From the NCBI GenBank assembly GCA_963741135.1, contig CAVUHC010000006.1, positions 186,001 to 250,000 on the forward strand: a DNA stretch of 64,000 nucleotides, read 5' to 3'. The notes below the pieces were generated by a model, which did no database searches, was not told the DNA's origin, and was given only the letters and a program-made list of their open reading frames with translations. Position 1 is the stretch's first letter. The number at the start of each line of letters is the position of its first letter. A program made the position numbers and the translations under genes. Origin of the DNA: Gp6-AA40 sp963741135. GTDB lineage: Bacteria > Acidobacteriota > Vicinamibacteria > Vicinamibacterales > UBA2999. This document shows, in pieces, positions 24,850 to 37,056 of this stretch.

Positions 24850-26607
24850 CTAACTAAGAATATAACCGCCCCGCGATACCGTGGCGTCGGCAAGCGTCCG
24901 CCTCAGCGCGACCGTGTTGATCGGGGTCGCCTTGAGCACGCGGCGGAGCGCGGCAAGCAGCGTTCGCAGCATGTCGCCTTCCGCCATGGCGGCCAGCGCG
25001 TTGGCCGCGGCCGCCTGAATCGCGCTGCGCGGCGTCGTTGACGAACGTCCGGGCGGCCGCCTCGTGCAGCGCCGCGTCCGTCCGGCGGGCCTTCGACCGC
25101 TTCGCTTGCACGGAGCACGGCGCTTTCGGCCGCATAGGTATCGATGAGTATGTCGGCCGCGGCGCTCAGCACTTCCTGCTCGTCGGTCAACTTCTGCCCG
25201 TAGGTCTGCATCGCGGTGCCGAGCACCATCAGGGCGACCTTCTTGAACGCCGCCACCGTGCGCAGGTCGGTGTCGAGACCTTCGGTATCGCCTGACAGCG
25301 ATCGAGCGGAAGGCGAGAGCAGCTCGTCCTGCAGCCGCTTTGCCGCCGGAATCAAGTCGATGTCGCCCTTGAGCGCGCGACGGATCAACATTCCGGGAAT
25401 CAGCAGCCGGTTGATCTCGTTGGTGCCTTCGAAGATGCGGTTCACGCGCGCATCACGGTAGTAGCGCTCGGCCGGATAGTCCTTCACGAAACCGTTGCCG
25501 CCGTGAATCTGCACGTTCTCGTCGAGCGACGTAGTCCATCACCTCGCTGCCAATCACCTTCGCGATCGAGGCCTCGACGGCCAGCTCCTCGAGGGCAGCC
25601 GCGATCGCAGGCCCTCCGCTGTGGCCGCTCTCCGCCACGGCCGCGTCAATCAGTCCAGCGGTCCGATACATCAGGCTCTCGAGCGCATAGGTCCGCGCGG
25701 TCATCTCTCCCAGCTTGTACTTGATGGCGCCGAAGTCCGCGATCGCGTGGCCGAACTGCTTTCGCTGCTTCGCGTACGTGGCGGCCTCGCCGATGGCGGC
25801 GCGGCAGCCGCCGCTGCACATCGCGCCGAGCTTGAATCGTCCGAAGTTCAGCGTGTTCAGCGCTACCTTGTGGCCCTTGCCGATGTCGCCAAGCAGGTTG
25901 TCCGCGGGCACCTTCACGTCCTGCAGCAGGATCGGCGTCGTCGACGACCCGTGCAGTCCCATCTTGTGCTCCTCGTTGCCCGATACGACGCCGAACGCTC
26001 GCTCGACGATGAACGCGGTGAACTGATCGCCCTCAGCCTGCGCAAACACGATGAAGACGTCGGCGAATCCGCCGTTGGTGATCCACATCTTCTCGCCGCT
26101 GAGGACCCAGCTGCCGTCAGCCTGCTTCGTCGCGCGGGTCCTCGCCGCAAGCGCGTCTGACCCCGATCCCGATTCGCTGAGCGCATAGGCGCCGATCGTC
26201 TCGCCCGAGACGAGACCCGGCAGGTATTTCTGCTTCTGGGCGTCGGTGCCGAAGAGGACGATGGGAATGATGCAGAGATTCGCCTGTGCTCCGTACGCGG
26301 CGCCCAGCGACGCCGAGCGCGCGATCCGCTCCGATACGACGAGCGCCGAGACCTTGTCGAGATCGAGACCACCGTACTGTTCAGGGACGCTGAGGCCGAG
26401 AAGTCCGAGCTCTCCCGCGCGGCGGATCAGCGCGCGCGCGAGCGTCCAGTCCTTCGTTTCGAGCTGATCGATCTGCGGCAGGACCTCGGCTTCGACGAAC
26501 TCATCGACCGTCTGCGCCATCAGGCGATGCTCTTCCGACAACTTCTCTGGCGTGAACACCGAGGATGACTCGGTCTCTTCCAGCAGCCAGGACGCACCTT
26601 TGTGCAC
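24850..26607 (-). CDS. fadE: Acyl-CoA dehydrogenase FadE-like, frameshifted
   Basis: Flavoprotein for the first step of beta-oxidation. Motifs: YGGLDLDKVSALVVSERIAR, ALSESGSGSDA, KMWITNGGFADVFIVFA, KVPADNLLGDIGKGHKVAL, IHGGNGFVKDYPAERYYRDA and IFEGTNEINRLLI (catalytic Glu region). A C-terminal helical extension of about 180 residues fits the longer very-long-chain or B. subtilis FadE type. Indels near 25527, 25090 and 25025 break the frame; the last segment ends TPINTVALRRTLADATV before TAG. GTG 26607 starts it. Last gene of the fad cluster. Confidence 0.88.
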
Positions 26608-26626
26608 GTTCCCACAACAGTCATGT

Positions 26627-27853
26627 CTACTCCTGCGCGCAGGTCCGGCTAAAGCCGGACACTACGATTACGACAATCCTCTCGAAGATTCCGGCGGCGC
26701 CCATGCCTCCGCCGACACACATCGTCACCATTCCGTATCGCGACTGGCGCCTCCGCATCTCATGCACCAGGGTCGTCGTCAGCTTGGCGCCGGTGCATCC
26801 CAGGGGATGTCCCAGCGCGATTGCGCCGCCGTTCACGTTGAGACGCTCGGGATCGATCGGCAGCTCGCGCAGGCACGCCAGCACCTGCGCGGCGAATGCC
26901 TCGTTCAGCTCGATGAGATCGATTTGATCGAGCGAGAGGCCGGCGATCTTGAGCACCTTCCGGATCGCCGGCACCGGCCCGATTCCAAACCGCTCGGGCT
27001 CTACGCCTGCGGTGGCGAATGCGACGAACCGGGCGAGCGGCTGCAGCCCACGCTCTTTCGCGAAAGACGCCGACGTGAGGAGGACCGCCGAAGCGCCATC
27101 GCTGGTCTGCGACGAATTGCCCGCGGTCACCGTTCCGGCCGCATGGAAGGCGGGCCGCAGCGCGGCCAGTGCCTTGTCCGAGGTATCTCGCCGCGGGCCC
27201 TTCGTCGACCGTCAACGTCAGATCGCGTACGTCCTGTTTCCCGTTCCCGTTGTGCGGGACGACGATGCGGTAGGCGAGGGGAGTGATTTCGTCGGCGAAC
27301 CTCCCGCGTCGATGGCGGCGACCGCGCGCTGATGACTGCGCAGCGCGAAGGCATCCTGCTCCTCGCGCGAGATCTGGCTTTCGCGCGCGTGGTTTTCGGC
27401 GACGAGACCGGTGCTCAGATAGACGTCCGGGTAGTTGTCGACGAGCGTCGGGTTCGGCGAGATCTTGTTGCCACCCATCGGCACCATGCTCATCGACTCG
27501 GTGCCGCCGGCAAGGATGGTGTTGGCGAATCCGCACATGATGCGCTCGCCGGCGTACGCAATTGCCTGGAGGCCCGACGAGCAGAAGCGGTTGATGGTGA
27601 CGGCCGACGCGCTCACGGGCACGCCAGCGCGAAGGCTTGCGATGCGGGCGACGTTCAGCCCCTGCTCGGCCTCGGGCATCGCACAGCCGAGGATCACGTC
27701 TTCGACGTCCGACGGCTCGACGCCCGGCGCGCGGCGCAGCGCCTCTGCGATGACGGTGGCCGCCATCTCGTCGGGCCTGACGGTCTTGAGCGCGCCGTTC
27801 GGAGCGCGGCCGACCGCGGTCCGTGTCGCCGAAACGATTACTGCGTCCTGCAT
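26627..27853 (-). CDS. fadA: Acetyl-CoA acyltransferase (thiolase) FadA-like, frameshifted
   Basis: Last step of beta-oxidation. Cys nucleophile in INRFCSSGLQAIAYAGERIM; C-terminal catalytic motifs NEAFAAQVLACLRE, NVNGGAIALGHPLGCTGAK (His) and MCVGGGMGAAGIFER (Cys). The frame is broken near 27290 and 27185. The normal C-terminus ends near GIFERI; the additional VVIVVSGFSRTCAQE is encoded by a short palindrome (26643). ATG 27853 overlaps the upstream hydrolase stop by 16 bases. Lies between the hydrolases and fadE in the same order as B. subtilis fadNAE. Confidence 0.9.
26643..26660. repeat. Short palindrome GTCCGGCT/AGCCGGAC at the fadA end
   Basis: Perfect 8-bp arms, loop AA. On the minus strand it encodes SGFSRT within the extra C-terminal peptide of the thiolase. 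The flanking AGG...ACACTACG context looks like part of a longer interspersed element. Confidence 0.65.
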
Positions 27854-28481
27854 GAGAAATCCGCCAGCAGATCCTCGATCGCGTCCGCCACCTCGCTCGA
27901 CCTGGCCGTCGAAGAGGTGATTGGCGCGATCGATCTCGACCAGCTCCTTCGGGATCCGCGAGCTGCGCGTAGAACTCGCGAACCTGTTTCAATCGGAATC
28001 AACTCGTCAGCCTCGCCATGAATGATGAACTTCGGCTTCGGACGACTTCTTCACCGCTTCGAAGTCGTACCGGTTGACCGGCGGCGCAATGCCGATCAGC
28101 GCGCAGATCCGATCGTCTGTCGCTCCGGCCGTCAGCGCAACATACGCCCCGAAGGAAAAGCCGGCGGCCCACAGCTCGTTGCCCGGGTATTGCGCGGCCA
28201 TGAAGTCGACTGCCGTCCTGAAGTCGTCGAGCTCGCCGCGCCCCTCGTCCCACTGGCCGGCGCTGCGGCCAACGCCGCGAAAGTTGAAGCGGAGTACCGC
28301 ACATCCGATTCGCGCCAGCGCCTTCGTCGCCCTGGAACACGGCCTTCGTGTGCATCGTGCCGCCCTTCGTCGGCAGCGGATGCGCGAAGACGACCGCCGC
28401 CCGTGGGTCGCCAGCGGGCTTCTCGATCAGCACTTCCAGCGCGCCGGCCGGTCCGTCGATTTCCCGAATGGCGTCAGCCAA
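27838..28481 (-). CDS. Alpha/beta hydrolase (dienelactone hydrolase-like), frameshifted
   Basis: Small serine hydrolase. Segments: VLIEKPAGDPRAAVVFAHPL, RIGCAVLRFNFRGVGRSAG, then GFSFGAYVAL (nucleophile elbow), PKFIIHGEADELIPIE (Asp) and the end ADAIEDLLADFSCRTQ before TAA. Frames change near 28330, 28030 and 27975. The N-terminus has no ATG; TTG 28481 is the likeliest start, just after the GGGATCGG repeat. The role in the fad operon may be a thioesterase or ester hydrolase, which is inferred from context only. Confidence 0.75.
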
Positions 28482-29357
28482 TGCTTCTCCGTGGAACCAC
28501 GTAGGGATCGGGGATCGGGGATCGGGGATCAGAAAGCGTGGATCCGGGATCCGGCAGCGCTCCGTCCAGTGCACGCGGCGCATGCTCAGCGGCGAACGTC
28601 GACACAACCGCCGCGAAGTCGGCTGGGCGCGTGATGAGTCCCAGGTGGCCAGTGCGGGCAATCGTCGCCGAGCGCGCCTGGGGCCACAGGTCCAGGTACC
28701 GGCGCGTCATTCGGGGCGGTACGACCCTTTCAAGGGAATCCTCCCCGGTCACGACCAGCACAGGTAATTGGACGCGCGCGAGGTCCGCTTCGATCCGCAC
28801 GGAGCTGAGCAGATGCACACGTCGAGCCATGCGGCCCGGGTGGAACATGTGGCGCAGCACGTTGATTCCGTGGCTCATCGCTGCGGTGACGCCGCCCCAC
28901 CAGCCCTCATTCGCTGCCGCAATTTCGCGATAGAGCCGCAGCGATCCCAGACAGAACAACGGTGTGAGCAGCCAGGGGAACCGCAGGTAGAACGTCACGC
29001 GCTCGTCCGGTTGCCACGACGGTGGAAGTGCCGACACCAGGACCAGCGAGTTGACGCGATCCGGGTACCGTACGGCAAACGCGGCAGCAATAAGACCGCC
29101 GTAGGAAACGCCGCAAATCGACGCCCGATCGATGCCAGACTCGTCGAGCGCCTCGCCGGACCTGGTCGACGTAGCACCAGAATCCTTGTGCCTCGTCGAA
29201 ACTGTCCGTAGCATGTCGGCTCGTCCGCCAGCGAAAAGGTGATGACGCGCCCCCGCTGCGCCAACGCATCGATGGCCGGCTTCATCCACTCCCACCGGCC
29301 CTGGATGCCGGGGATGACGACGATTGGCGTGCCGGAACCAATGTCGATGATCCTCAA
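28474..29357 (-). CDS. Alpha/beta hydrolase flanked by inverted tandem repeats, frameshifted
   Basis: Serine hydrolase with VVIPGIQGRWEWMKPAIDAL, CGVSYGGLIAAAFAVRYPDR (nucleophile elbow GVSYGG), VVTGEDSLERVVPP (Asp) and ARTGHLGLITRP (His). One indel region near 29165. The apparent start TTG 29357 is the last codon of a GGGAGTTGG repeat arm, and the C-terminal tail (GSTLSDPRSPIPDPY) is encoded by the GATCCCC repeat, so both ends of the protein are repeat-derived. Sits between fadN and the second hydrolase. Confidence 0.78.
28503..28560. repeat. GGGATCGGGGATC tandem repeat
   Basis: Four GGGATCG-type units at 28503-28532 followed by GGATCCGGGATCCGG. Lies at the 3' end of one hydrolase and 5' of the next. 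Related in inverse orientation to 29393-29428. Confidence 0.75.
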
Positions 29358-29428
29358 CTCCCAACTCCCAACTTCCAACTCCCAAGGCGAACCGAATCCC
29401 GAATCCCGAACCCCGGATCCCGGACTCT
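29357..29428. repeat. CCAACTCCC arm plus GAATCCC tandem repeat
   Basis: 29357-29385 is one arm of the CCAACTCCC family (ends CCAACTCCCAAG); 29393-29428 holds GAATCCCGAATCCCGAACCC-type units. Together with 28503-28560 it brackets the hydrolase gene with inversely oriented tandem repeats. Confidence 0.72.
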
Positions 29429-29430
29429 GA

Positions 29431-31664
<2,234 letters not shown>

Positions 31665-31776
31665 CCTGCGATTGTAGGGCGAGCCACGGCACTCCACGGG
31701 GCAGCACGCGGTCGGGACGCGCTTTCGGGCTCTCCGACTCGCCACGACGATCGCTCCGACCCGTTATGCTGAAGAG

Positions 31777-32999
31777 GTGAACACGGCGTTCGAAATCCTC
31801 GCGGCGCTCAGCTTCTGCCATCTGCTCAACGACATGATGCAGTCGCTGATCCCGGCCATCTATCCGATCCTCAAAGAAAACCTCCGTCTCGATTTCACGC
31901 AGATCGGCCTCATCACGCTCGTGCTCCAGATGACTGGCGCGCTGCTGCAGCCGGTGATCGGCTTCTACGCGGACCGCCGTCCGTGGCCGTACGCGCTGGC
32001 GACAGGCATGGGATTCACGCTCGCGGGAATGATCCTCCTGTCGAGAGCCGGCAGCTTCGCGATGGTGCTGGCGGCGACGTCGCTGGTTGGCCTCGGCTCG
32101 TCAGTCTTTCATCCCGAGTCGTCGCGGATCGCGCGAGCGGCATCAGGCGGTCGGCATGGGTTCGCGCAGTCGCTCTTCCAGGTCGGCGGCAACCTTCGGA
32201 TCGTCGCTCGGACCGCTGCTGGCGGCGTTCATCGTGCTGCCGCGGGGGCAGTCGAGCATCGCGTGGTTCTCCATCGCCGCGGTGATCGCGATCGCGTTTC
32301 TCCTCCATGTCGGCAGCTGGTACCAGGGGAGCGGCGCGATCCACGCCGCGAGACGTGCCGTGTCGGCGAGTCCGTATGCGGTGTCATCCCGGCAGGTTGT
32401 GATTGCGATCTCCATCCTGCTGGCGCTGCTCTTCTCGAAATTCATCTACCTGGCGAGCCTGGGCAGCTATTACACGTTCTATCTGATCAGCCGCTTTCAT
32501 CTGTCGGTGCAGAGCGCGCAGATCCATCTTTTCGTGTTCCTCGGCGCAGTCGCGGCTGGAACGATCATCGGCGGCCCGGTCGGCGACCGCATCGGACGGC
32601 GCCAGGTGATCCTCTGCGTCGATCCTCGGCGTCCTGCCGTTCACGCTGGCGTTGCCGTACGCCAACCTGTTCTGGACGCGCATCCTCAGCGTGGTGATCG
32701 GAATGGTGCTGGCGTCGGCGTTCTCGGTCATCGTGGTCTACGCGCAGGAGCTCATGCCGGGGCGCGTCGGCATGATCGCGGGCCTGTTCTTCGGCGTGGC
32801 GTTCGGCATCAGCGGGATCGGCGCCGCATCGCTCGGCTCGCTGGCCGATCGAACCGACATCTTCTTCGTCTATCGCCTCTGCTCGTACCTGCCGGCGATC
32901 GGCGTGCTGGCGCTGTGGCTTCCGCGTGTGGAAACCGCGAAGCCGCACGTCGCGCCGTTCATCGAGCCCGTACCCGACCTCGGGCCAGTGGGCGAGTAA
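31777..32999 (+). CDS. MFS exporter, fosmidomycin-resistance (Fsr) family, frameshifted
   Basis: Twelve-helix major-facilitator protein. N-terminus FEILAALSFCHLLNDMMQSL is typical of Fsr-type exporters; then PAIYPILKENLRLDFTQIGL, QPVIGFYADRRP, GLGSSVFHPESSR, SLFQVGGN. The C-terminal half has IGGPVGDRIGRRQVIL and GLFFGVAFGISGIGAA. Extra bases near 32195 and 32620 shift frames twice by +1. GTG 31777 follows GAAGAG. Substrate unknown. Divergent from fadN; its 3' end overlaps the convergent amidinohydrolase by 41 bases. Confidence 0.87.
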
Positions 33000-33847
33000 G
33001 GCACGTCGGACCGCCCGCGCCTTTGACGCTGATCTCGTCCCCCTTGTAGTCGGTCACCTGAACGCCCGCGCGTTCCAGCGCCGCGCGGGTGCGCGGGTTT
33101 CCCGCCAGCATCACGCATTGCCGTGGCGCGAGGGCGAGAACATTTGTGCCCATGCTGTCAAACTCGCTCGTCTGGGACTTCGACGAACGCGTAGCCGCGC
33201 TCGATGAGGCGTTCGCGAAATGCCACCGAAAGGAGAGGGGAGTACACGACAGCGAGGTTGTCGTCGACGGGACTGATGAGCGACATCAGGTGGAGTACGT
33301 CGCCAGGGCCGCGCCAGTGGGGCAGCGGCACGACAATCAGCTCGTCGATCGAGTCGGCGAGCAGCGCTCGAAACTGCCGGATGCCTTCGTCGTTCGTCCG
33401 ATAGCCTCGACCGACGGCGACCGTTCGATCGTCGAGCCACACGACGTCGCCCCCTTCAAGGCATCCCGGCTCGGCGATCGTGCCGACGACCGGAATGCCG
33501 AGCCGCCTGAACGTCGTTTCCTGAGACGACGGCTCGGTGGCGCGAAGCCGCTTGCCCATCCTGCACAGAATGACGCCGCGCGCACAGACGACCGACGCGT
33601 CGCGCGCGTAGAGCGAATCGAGGTTCGTCTGTTCGTCGCGTGGAAGAAAATCGATCCGAGCGCCGGCCGCGCGAATGATCTCGAGAAACGCTTCGTACTC
33701 GTCGATCGCCTTCGGCAGCGACGGCGCGGCTGCGAAGTTGAGATGTGTCCACTGCGCCGCGATCGTCCCTGCGTCCACGAACGCTTCCCGCGGATGCTTC
33801 ACGAGCACACGCGTGAGGCGATCGACCTCGGACAGGCTATCGCTCAC
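32959..33847 (-). CDS. Dimethylarginine dimethylaminohydrolase/amidinotransferase-fold protein, frameshifted
   Basis: Guanidino-modifying enzyme superfamily, pentein fold. LTRVLVKHPREAF opens it; FLPRDEQTNLDSLYARDASV and AEPGCLEGGDVVWLDDRTVA carry conserved substrate and active-site residues (Asp, Glu, Gly-Gly-Asp); LPHWRGPGDVLHLMSLISPV has the catalytic His region; GAGGPTCLTRPL provides the C-terminal Cys. One indel near 33170 separates the last part. Most similar in arrangement to DDAH family members; arginine deiminase-like activity cannot be excluded. GTG 33847 overlaps the MaoC end. Confidence 0.82.
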
Positions 33848-34310
33848 GCGCCTGGAGCATGTTCATCGCCTTCACCGACATGACGACCTCGCCTCGCTGG
33901 TTCAGCACTTCGAACAGCGTATGGATGATTCCTCGATCGGGCTTCGAGCGCGAGCGGCGCGCCTCGAGCACGGTGGCGCGCACCGACAGCGTATCGCCCG
34001 GCCGGACGGGCTGCGTCCAGCGCAGCTCGTCGACGCCAGGCGACGCAAGGCTGGCGACGTGCGACAGGTAGTGATCGACGACGAGACGCATCATGAGACC
34101 AGCGGTATGCCATCCGCTGGCGATCACGCCGCCAAAGGGCGTGTGCTGCGCCGCTTCGGGATCGACGTGGAACGGTTGGGGATCGTACCGGCGGGCGAAT
34201 TCGACGACGTCGTGCTCCTCGACCGTGATCCGCCCGAACTCGTGGACGCTTCCGGCAACGTAGTCCTCGAAGTAGCGGTCTTCAATTGGCCTCGTGAACT
34301 GCGTGGTCAT
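33837..34310 (-). CDS. MaoC-family dehydratase (hot-dog fold)
   Basis: 157-residue (R)-specific enoyl-CoA hydratase-like protein. Motifs RYFEDYVAGSVHEFGRITV, the catalytic Asp/His in FARRYDPQPFHVDPEAA, GGVIASGWHTAGLMMRL and LRWTQPVRPGDTLSVRATV. ATG 34310 (MTTQFTRPIEDRYFED). The frame is intact although it is artificially joined upstream to the broken ABC permease frame. Lies between the ABC permease and the amidinohydrolase, with a short overlap to the latter. May feed the beta-oxidation enzymes encoded nearby. Confidence 0.88.
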   Translation of the reverse strand: MTTQFTRPIEDRYFEDYVAGSVHEFGRITVEEHDVVEFARRYDPQPFHVDPEAAQHTPFGGVIASGWHTAGLMMRLVVDHYLSHVASLASPGVDELRWTQPVRPGDTLSVRATVLEARRSRSKPDRGIIHTLFEVLNQRGEVVMSVKAMNMLQARER

Positions 34311-34321
34311 CGACGCCGATC

Positions 34322-35141
34322 CTACTTCCAGCGCGTCAGGATGGATTCGCGATCGAACAGCCTGATGCCAATCGCCATCAGCACCGCGTTCAGCGTCGCG
34401 AGTCCCGCAGAGATGACGAGAATCAGGGCGCTCGTCAGCTGCACGGTGCCGGTAAACTCCGCCACCAGCAGCGCGCTGATCGGCAGGATGATCAGCGCCC
34501 CAATTTGCTGCGCACTCCGGGCATCGTTGACCCGCGAAGACACGCAGACCGCCAGCTGCAAGCGCCGCAAGCGACGCGAGCGGACCGAGCACGAAGATCG
34601 TCAACAGTGACCGCGGCAACAGGAGTATCCGGTAGACCCCCGCGTGAGCGAACAGCAGAATGCCCCCCAGGTAGAGAGCAAAACAGATCGTCACCAGGAC
34701 GATGCCGGGCACAAGCGCACCGAGGACCTTCGCCGCGAGCAGCTCGAACGTCGTGAGCGGCGTCGCGAGGAGCGGCTCGAGAGTGCGCGCCTGTTTTTCG
34801 CCGATGACCGCGAACGCCGCCACCGACATCGCGCCTGCCACCGGCGTGACGACGAGCAGAATCAGGAATTGCTGGAAGATGAACGCCTGAATCGCGCCTT
34901 CCGGGTCGAGGCTGCTCGTTGCCGGCTGATCGCGATACATCTCGATCGCAACCCTGAAGTCACTGGAATCGGCCAGCCGCTCGCCCGTGAAGTACGGGAC
35001 CGCAATCGCGACGACGAACGGGATCACGATCGAGATCACGCCGGTCATCACCGCTGGTAGAAAGAGGCCCGGGTTGCCGCGGAGATCCTCGAGCTCCTTC
35101 GCGAGCAGCGCGCCGATGCGTCGCATTCCTCGACCGGTCAC
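34322..35141 (-). CDS. ABC-2 type transporter permease, frameshifted
   Basis: Membrane subunit of an ABC-2 exporter. ALLAKELEDLRGNPGLFLPA is the typical cytosolic N-terminus, followed by hydrophobic segments: VMTGVISIVIPFVVAIAVPY, FLILLVVTPVAGAMSVAAFA, GEKQARTLEPLLATPLTTFE (a family hallmark), VPGIVLVTICFALYLGGILL and a C-terminal helix pair. One indel near 34570. GTG 35141 overlaps the ATPase stop (GTGA), so the pair is co-translated. Exported substrate unknown. Confidence 0.85.
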
Positions 35142-36064
35142 GCCTTCTCCTTTTCGAGCAGCCGCAGGTAGACGTGTTCGAGCGGCGGTTCCTCCGCTGT
35201 CACCGACACCACGTCAGCCCCGCCGTGCACCAGCGCCCTCACGATCGCCGGCGCACGCGTCGCCACATCGTCCACTCCGATGGACAACGCGCGATCGGTC
35301 ACGCGGACATCGTTGAACGTCGGTTCCAGCATGCTGGCAAATCCGTTGGCGGGCTGGGCCAGCGTGACGAGGACCCGCGCGCCAAACAGACGGGCCCGAA
35401 GCGCGGAGGGTGTGTCGAGCGCGACCAGGCGCGTCCGCAGGACGGCGACGCGATTCGCGATGCGCTGTACTTCGTCGAGGTTGTGCGTGGAAAGCAGCAC
35501 CGCACGGCGCTCGTCGCGCAGCCGCAGAATCAGTTCGCGGACATCGCGCGCGCTCTCGGGATCGAGGCCCGACGTCGGTTCGTCGAGGAGCACGATGTCA
35601 GGCTTGTGGAGCAGCGTGCGCGCAAGCGCGACGCGTTGCTTCAGCCCCTTCGACAGCTGGGCAGCGCGCTCGTCTCTGCGGGGGCGAATGTCGAACAGTT
35701 CGAGCGCGTCATCCACCGTGCGCGCGGGATTCGGCAAGCCGTGCAGACGCGCGTAGACGAGAAGGTTCTGGCCAACGGTCAACCGATCCCACAGGCCGGG
35801 CGCTTCGGTCAGGAAACCGATTCGACCGCGCAGCCGCTGCGCCGCCCGGCGCGACATCGCTTCGTTGTCGATGCGCACCTCACCGGACGAGGGATCGATG
35901 AGCCCCGCCAGCATCCGCAGCGTGGTCGTCTTTCCGGCGCCGTTCGGGCCGAGCAACGCGAAGATCTCGCCGGGCACGAGATTGAACGAGACGTCCTCCA
36001 CCGCGAGGCGTGAGTCGAAGCGGCGGGTGAGGTGTGACGCGACTAACGTCGCCACGATGACCAC
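35138..36064 (-). CDS. ABC transporter ATP-binding protein
   Basis: Walker A ALLGPNGAGKTTTLRMLAGL, signature LSKGLKQRVALARTLL, Walker B IVLLDEPTSGLDPESA and H-loop STHNLDEV. 308 residues with a C-terminal extension typical of drug or Na-type ABC-2 exporters. The start is GTG 36064 or GTG 36055; the first codons lie inside the ACCACAAAG repeat, so the natural start has been replaced or extended by it. Works with the permease at 34322. The frame is intact. Confidence 0.92.
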   Translation of the reverse strand: MVIVATLVASHLTRRFDSRLAVEDVSFNLVPGEIFALLGPNGAGKTTTLRMLAGLIDPSSGEVRIDNEAMSRRAAQRLRGRIGFLTEAPGLWDRLTVGQNLLVYARLHGLPNPARTVDDALELFDIRPRRDERAAQLSKGLKQRVALARTLLHKPDIVLLDEPTSGLDPESARDVRELILRLRDERRAVLLSTHNLDEVQRIANRVAVLRTRLVALDTPSALRARLFGARVLVTLAQPANGFASMLEPTFNDVRVTDRALSIGVDDVATRAPAIVRALVHGGADVVSVTAEEPPLEHVYLRLLEKEKA

Positions 36065-36166
36065 AAAGACGGTTTAGCCACAGAGGTCACAGAGAACACA
36101 AGGGTGAGACACCAAGAAACCCATTGTGACCTTTGTGTTCTTTGTGGCCAATCCGTCTTTGTGGCC
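36060..36166. repeat. Inverted repeat of the ACCACAAAG/ACACAAAG family
   Basis: The left arm (36060-36099) has ACCACAAAGACGG, GTCACAGAGAACAC; the right arm (36124-36166) is the inverse, with GTGACCTTTGTGTTCTTTGTGG and CGTCTTTGTGGCC. Same family as 8967 and 41081; the 41081 copy shares GCCACAAAGACGG and its inverse. Confidence 0.83.
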
Positions 36167-36250
36167 AGCGTGGCCAGCGCTGGCTCGGATCGGCCGTTGC
36201 CGATATCCGTGATCGGCGTGTCTGCTCAGTCCGACGAGCCCGACGACCGG

Positions 36251-36916
36251 TTACGGACTAGCTGTTGTCGGCAGCTCCGCCGCTTCGTTCTGACCAGCGG
36301 TCCCGACAGGCTTCTCCAACTCACTACCCGAAGTGCCAACCGGTCGTGACCCGTCGCTCGCGACCTGTGGGACCTGCTGACCGGCAGTCAGCGCGGCCGT
36401 ATCTGCTGGTTCCACGGCGACGACGAGCGCCTTATCACCCTTGGCGGCGTCTGTGTCGGTCGCGAGGATTGGTTGAAGCGTTGCTGCCGCGAGCTGAGTC
36501 GCCTGCCCTCGTGGATAGATGAACTCGCTTCCCGAGAGATCCGTGGGGTAGTACAGCACGTGAATGGCCGGTGGCACGCCCTGCAGTGTCTCAGTGAATA
36601 TCACAACGGGCTTGCCGTTGGCCGCGTTCAGCTCCTCGACGGTCCGATCCGGCGTCGGAACGTAGAAGAAAACCGCGAAGATGTGCCGCTGATCCGCGTC
36701 GAGAACCTGCCAGATTTTTTTTGTGGCGGGGTCTGCCAGGCGGAACGCGTACTTGCCTGCCGGAAGCGTCGCCCCTGGCACCTGCACCGCGCCACTGAAG
36801 GTGAGGAAGGTCAGCTTGTTGGCCGTGGAGCCTTGCGCGAAAAGGTGTGTAGGCGTCGAAGCCGCGAGGAACATCGCAGCGAGGATGCTCGGGACCACTG
36901 AAGTGATGCGGGTCAT
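36251..36916 (-). CDS. Secreted protein of unknown function
   Basis: ATG 36916 opens a signal peptide (SVVPSILAAMFLAASTPTHL then FAQ). The body has FLTFSGAVQVPGATLPAGKY then AFRLADP, a pattern I associate with unnamed secreted proteins of Acidobacteria: a beta-strand-rich domain with VPG-x-LPAG-x-Y. Central IFAVFFYVPTPDRTVEELN and VIFTETLQGVPPAIHVLYYP. The last 60 residues are low-complexity (Ala, Thr, Gly-rich). The frame is intact. Function unknown. Confidence 0.7.
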   Translation of the reverse strand: MTRITSVVPSILAAMFLAASTPTHLFAQGSTANKLTFLTFSGAVQVPGATLPAGKYAFRLADPATKKIWQVLDADQRHIFAVFFYVPTPDRTVEELNAANGKPVVIFTETLQGVPPAIHVLYYPTDLSGSEFIYPRGQATQLAAATLQPILATDTDAAKGDKALVVAVEPADTAALTAGQQVPQVASDGSRPVGTSGSELEKPVGTAGQNEAAELPTTASP

Positions 36917-37056
36917 GTTGATTCTCCTGCTTACGCCGTCAAGGGAGCAACTTGTATGCCTCGACTTTGTGCAGGTTGTGTGACCGGCATGCCTCATCCG
37001 AATCGCACGGACCGCCATTTGCTCTTTCCATCATGGCGCGGAGGCGATGTCCGATT

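Noticed and set aside
28566..29385. A larger hydrolase extending upstream through the CCAACTCCC arm
   Set aside because: The additional residues (GVGSWELGV-type) are translations of the repeat, not a protein domain.
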